A stretch of DNA of 15,401 bases from the NCBI GenBank assembly GCA_050698015.1, contig JBOHAU010000029.1, positions 1 through 15,401 of the forward strand. Reading direction: 5' to 3'. Below are positions 14,056-15,401 of the stretch, one piece after another; within the stretch, counting starts at the first letter, position 1; every line of letters begins with the position of its first letter. Position numbers and translations under genes: made by a program. Below the pieces are notes generated by a model. It searched no databases, was not told the DNA's origin, and saw only the letters and a program-made list of their open reading frames with translations. Source of the stretch: JACDAN01 sp050698015. GTDB taxonomy: Bacteria > Actinomycetota > Thermoleophilia > Gaiellales > Gaiellaceae.

Positions 14056-14419
14056 TGGAGGCGGCGGGAATCGAACCCGCGTCCGAGGCCGCACCGACAG
14101 AGCGTCTACAAGCTTAGGCTGCCCTTCAGATTCGCCCGCCGGCCGGTGAACAGCCGACCAACCGCCGGGCTAGTCATCCTTTGGTGTCGCGCCTCAGGCG
14201 ATGACATTCCCTTGGCGCCAAGCCCGTTAGTTGACGCCGCTGACCGAGCCACGGGCCGAGCTCGGGGCGACGCGCCTCACTACGGTTTAGGCAGCGAGAG
14301 CGAGTGCGTGATTGTCATCCGCACTTGCGTTGGTTTCCCGGTTGTTTTACGAGGCCGACCGGGGACCTCGGCTTGCAACTCAGCCGGAGAACCGACCACG
14401 TCGAAACCTGGTCGCCCCC
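14056..14419 (-). ncRNA. ssrA: tmRNA (SsrA)
   Basis: A 364-base transfer-messenger RNA that rescues stalled ribosomes and tags their products for proteolysis. Minus-strand 5' end GGGGGCGACCAGGTTTCGAC (14419 on) is the typical tmRNA opening. The 3' end has the T-arm GCGGG-TTCGATT-CCCGC and then CGCCTCC plus discriminator A at 14056. The 5' GGGGGCG (14419-14413) pairs over seven positions with CGCCTCC (14063-14057, one G-U). The CCA end is not encoded (CTC follows), so it must be added after transcription. Between the halves are an mRNA-like region ending in ALALAA-TAA and GC-rich segments consistent with pseudoknots. Length is normal for one-piece tmRNA. Confidence 0.95.
14287..14328 (-). other. 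tmRNA tag-peptide reading frame
   Basis: Within the tmRNA a short frame ends GCT CTC GCT GCC TAA, giving the C-terminal ALALAA signal recognised by ClpXP-type proteases. If GCA at 14328-14326 is the resume codon the tag is ASADDNHALALAA. The frame is open a few codons farther upstream (ETN), so the first residue is uncertain; the end is firm. Confidence 0.7.
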
Positions 14420-14433
14420 GTATGTCAAGCCGC

Positions 14434-14439
14434 ATTGTA
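14434..14439 (-). promoter_or_regulatory. Possible -10 element of the tmRNA promoter
   Basis: TACAAT on the minus strand lies 14 bases before the mature 5' end, leaving room for a short leader removed by RNase P. No convincing -35 is seen. Confidence 0.35.
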
Positions 14440-14496
14440 GCCGCGACCGTTGGCGCTCCCGGCAAAGCGGAGGTCGAGTCGCGAGAATCGACGCGG

Positions 14497-15401
14497 ATGC
14501 GCACCCGTCGCACGATTACCGTGGTCGGCTGCCACGCGGGCGGTGAGGTCGGCAACGTCGTCATTGGCGGTGTGCTCCCGCCGCCTGGCGATTCCGTGTT
14601 CGAGCAGATGCAGCACCTGCGGACCCACGGCGACGCGCTTCGGCGCCTGCTCTTGCGCGAGCCGCGCGGCAGCGTCGCCTGTCACGCGAACCTGGTGATT
14701 CCGGCGACGAGGCCGGACTGCGACGCGGGGTTCATCATCATGGAGCCGACCGAGTACCCGCCGATGTCCGGCTCGAACACGATCTGCACGGCGACGGTGC
14801 TGCTCGAGACCGGCATCCTGCCGATGTCCGAGCCGGAGACTGTCCTCCGGCTCGAGGCCCCGGGCGGCGTGGTCGAGGTGCGGGCGGCCTGCCGAGACGG
14901 CCGCTGCGAAAGCGTCGAGTTCACGAACGTCCCCTGCTTTGCCGATCGTCTCGATGCGCCGCTCGAGGTTGACGGCCTGGGCAAGATCGCCGTCGACGTC
15001 GCCTACGGGGGCATGTGGTACGCGATCGCCGACGCGGCCGCGCTCGGCTTCGCGATCGAACCGCACGAGGCGCGTGACCTTTCGCTTGCCGGGGAGCGGA
15101 TCCGCGCTGCAGCCCGAGAGCAGCTCCCCTGCGAGCACCCGGAGAACCCGTCGATCGCCGGAGTCAGCATCGTCCAGATCGCGGAGCCGTGGCAGGGAGT
15201 CGGCGCGGTGAGCCGAAACGCGGTCGTCGTCGCCCCCGGCCGGCTCGACCGCTCGGCGACCGGAACGGGGCTCTCGGCGCGCATGGCTGCGCTCCACGCG
15301 CGTGGGAGCATGAAGTCCGGAGACTCGATGACGCACGCCTCCGCGATCGGCTCGGAGTTCGTGGGCCGGATCGTCTCCGAGACGTCGGTCGGCGACCGTC
15401 C
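14497..15401 (+). CDS. Proline-racemase superfamily protein with Ser/Thr active site (3' end outside window)
   Basis: 301 residues are present and the gene runs off the right edge. It starts MRTRRTITVVGCHAGGEVGN from ATG 14497; a good Shine-Dalgarno is lacking and the frame is open upstream, so a slightly earlier start is possible. Family blocks: GGVLPPPGDSVFEQMQHL, RGSVACHANLVIPA, and the two active-site motifs. In proline racemases these hold one catalytic Cys each. Here motif 1 is M90-S91-G-S-N (TEYPPMSGSNTIC) and motif 2 is D251-R-S-A-T255-G-T-G, so both cysteines are replaced. Cys-to-Thr in motif 2 is known from trans-3-hydroxy-L-proline dehydratases; Ser in motif 1 occurs in some hydroxyproline epimerases. 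Dehydratase or epimerase of a hydroxyproline is the best guess, in amino-acid catabolism; racemase activity is unlikely. It is divergent from ssrA, 78 bases away. Confidence 0.88.
   Translation, partial: MRTRRTITVVGCHAGGEVGNVVIGGVLPPPGDSVFEQMQHLRTHGDALRRLLLREPRGSVACHANLVIPATRPDCDAGFIIMEPTEYPPMSGSNTICTATVLLETGILPMSEPETVLRLEAPGGVVEVRAACRDGRCESVEFTNVPCFADRLDAPLEVDGLGKIAVDVAYGGMWYAIADAAALGFAIEPHEARDLSLAGERIRAAAREQLPCEHPENPSIAGVSIVQIAEPWQGVGAVSRNAVVVAPGRLDRSATGTGLSARMAALHARGSMKSGDSMTHASAIGSEFVGRIVSETSVGDR

Noticed and set aside
14056..14100. A tRNA gene, from the T-arm-like GGTTCGATTCCC at the minus-strand 3' end
   Set aside because: There is no D-arm or anticodon arm at tRNA spacing; the matching acceptor strand lies 350 bases away, as in tmRNA.
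14425..15336. A 303-codon minus-strand frame opposite the racemase-like gene
   Set aside because: It would start inside the other gene and overlap the tmRNA; its product has no recognisable motif while the plus frame has the full family pattern.

Overview
The window is GC-rich, with codon use strongly biased to G or C at third positions. The gene content (LacI/ROK sugar locus, tmRNA, SurE, TolB-like propeller, Ig-repeat secreted metzincin, and protein families I associate with Gaiella/Solirubrobacter-type bacteria) suggests an Actinomycetota member, probably class Thermoleophilia. This assignment is inference from protein style; no rRNA or marker phylogeny is available here.

Left part (1-3386) is a sugar locus. 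On the minus strand lie an FrcB-like periplasmic binding protein and the start of an FrcC-like permease, separated by a strong hairpin. Divergent from them are a LacI-type regulator and a ROK fructokinase-like sugar kinase with a 4-base stop/start overlap. An 18-bp palindrome overlaps the likely -10 of the transporter promoter, which gives a simple model: the LacI protein represses uptake of a sugar (fructose is the best guess) that the adjacent kinase phosphorylates.

The middle-left (3361-6323) is a decaying region. It holds a class A beta-lactamase-like serine hydrolase that seems to have lost its signal peptide, a composite of two remnants (a diacylglycerol-kinase fragment joined to a frameshifted, internally deleted GH26-like glycosidase), an intact surE, and a frameshifted, truncated alpha/beta-hydrolase. 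A stand-alone cyclic-nucleotide-binding-domain protein follows.

The middle (6817-10533) carries two minus-strand exported proteins: a TolB/PD40 beta-propeller and a large metzincin with an inserted domain, three Ig-like repeats and a C-terminal cap. A GC-rich hairpin separates the metzincin from the convergent CNBD gene.

Next comes a tightly spaced plus-strand operon (10584-12979): a TOPRIM-type gene interrupted by an amber codon, an aminotransferase-fold protein in which the PLP lysine and the pyridine-nitrogen aspartate both appear replaced, and a cupin-TPR fusion. This is the most unusual unit in the window. A GNAT acetyltransferase converges on it, sharing a TTAA stop overlap.

The right end has a RidA-family gene with two compensating frameshifts, the tmRNA gene ssrA on the minus strand with a terminator-like hairpin, and the 5' part of a proline-racemase-superfamily gene with a Ser/Thr instead of Cys/Cys active site. 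At least five genes are broken, some with large deletions (true decay) and some at short homopolymers (possible sequencing error).
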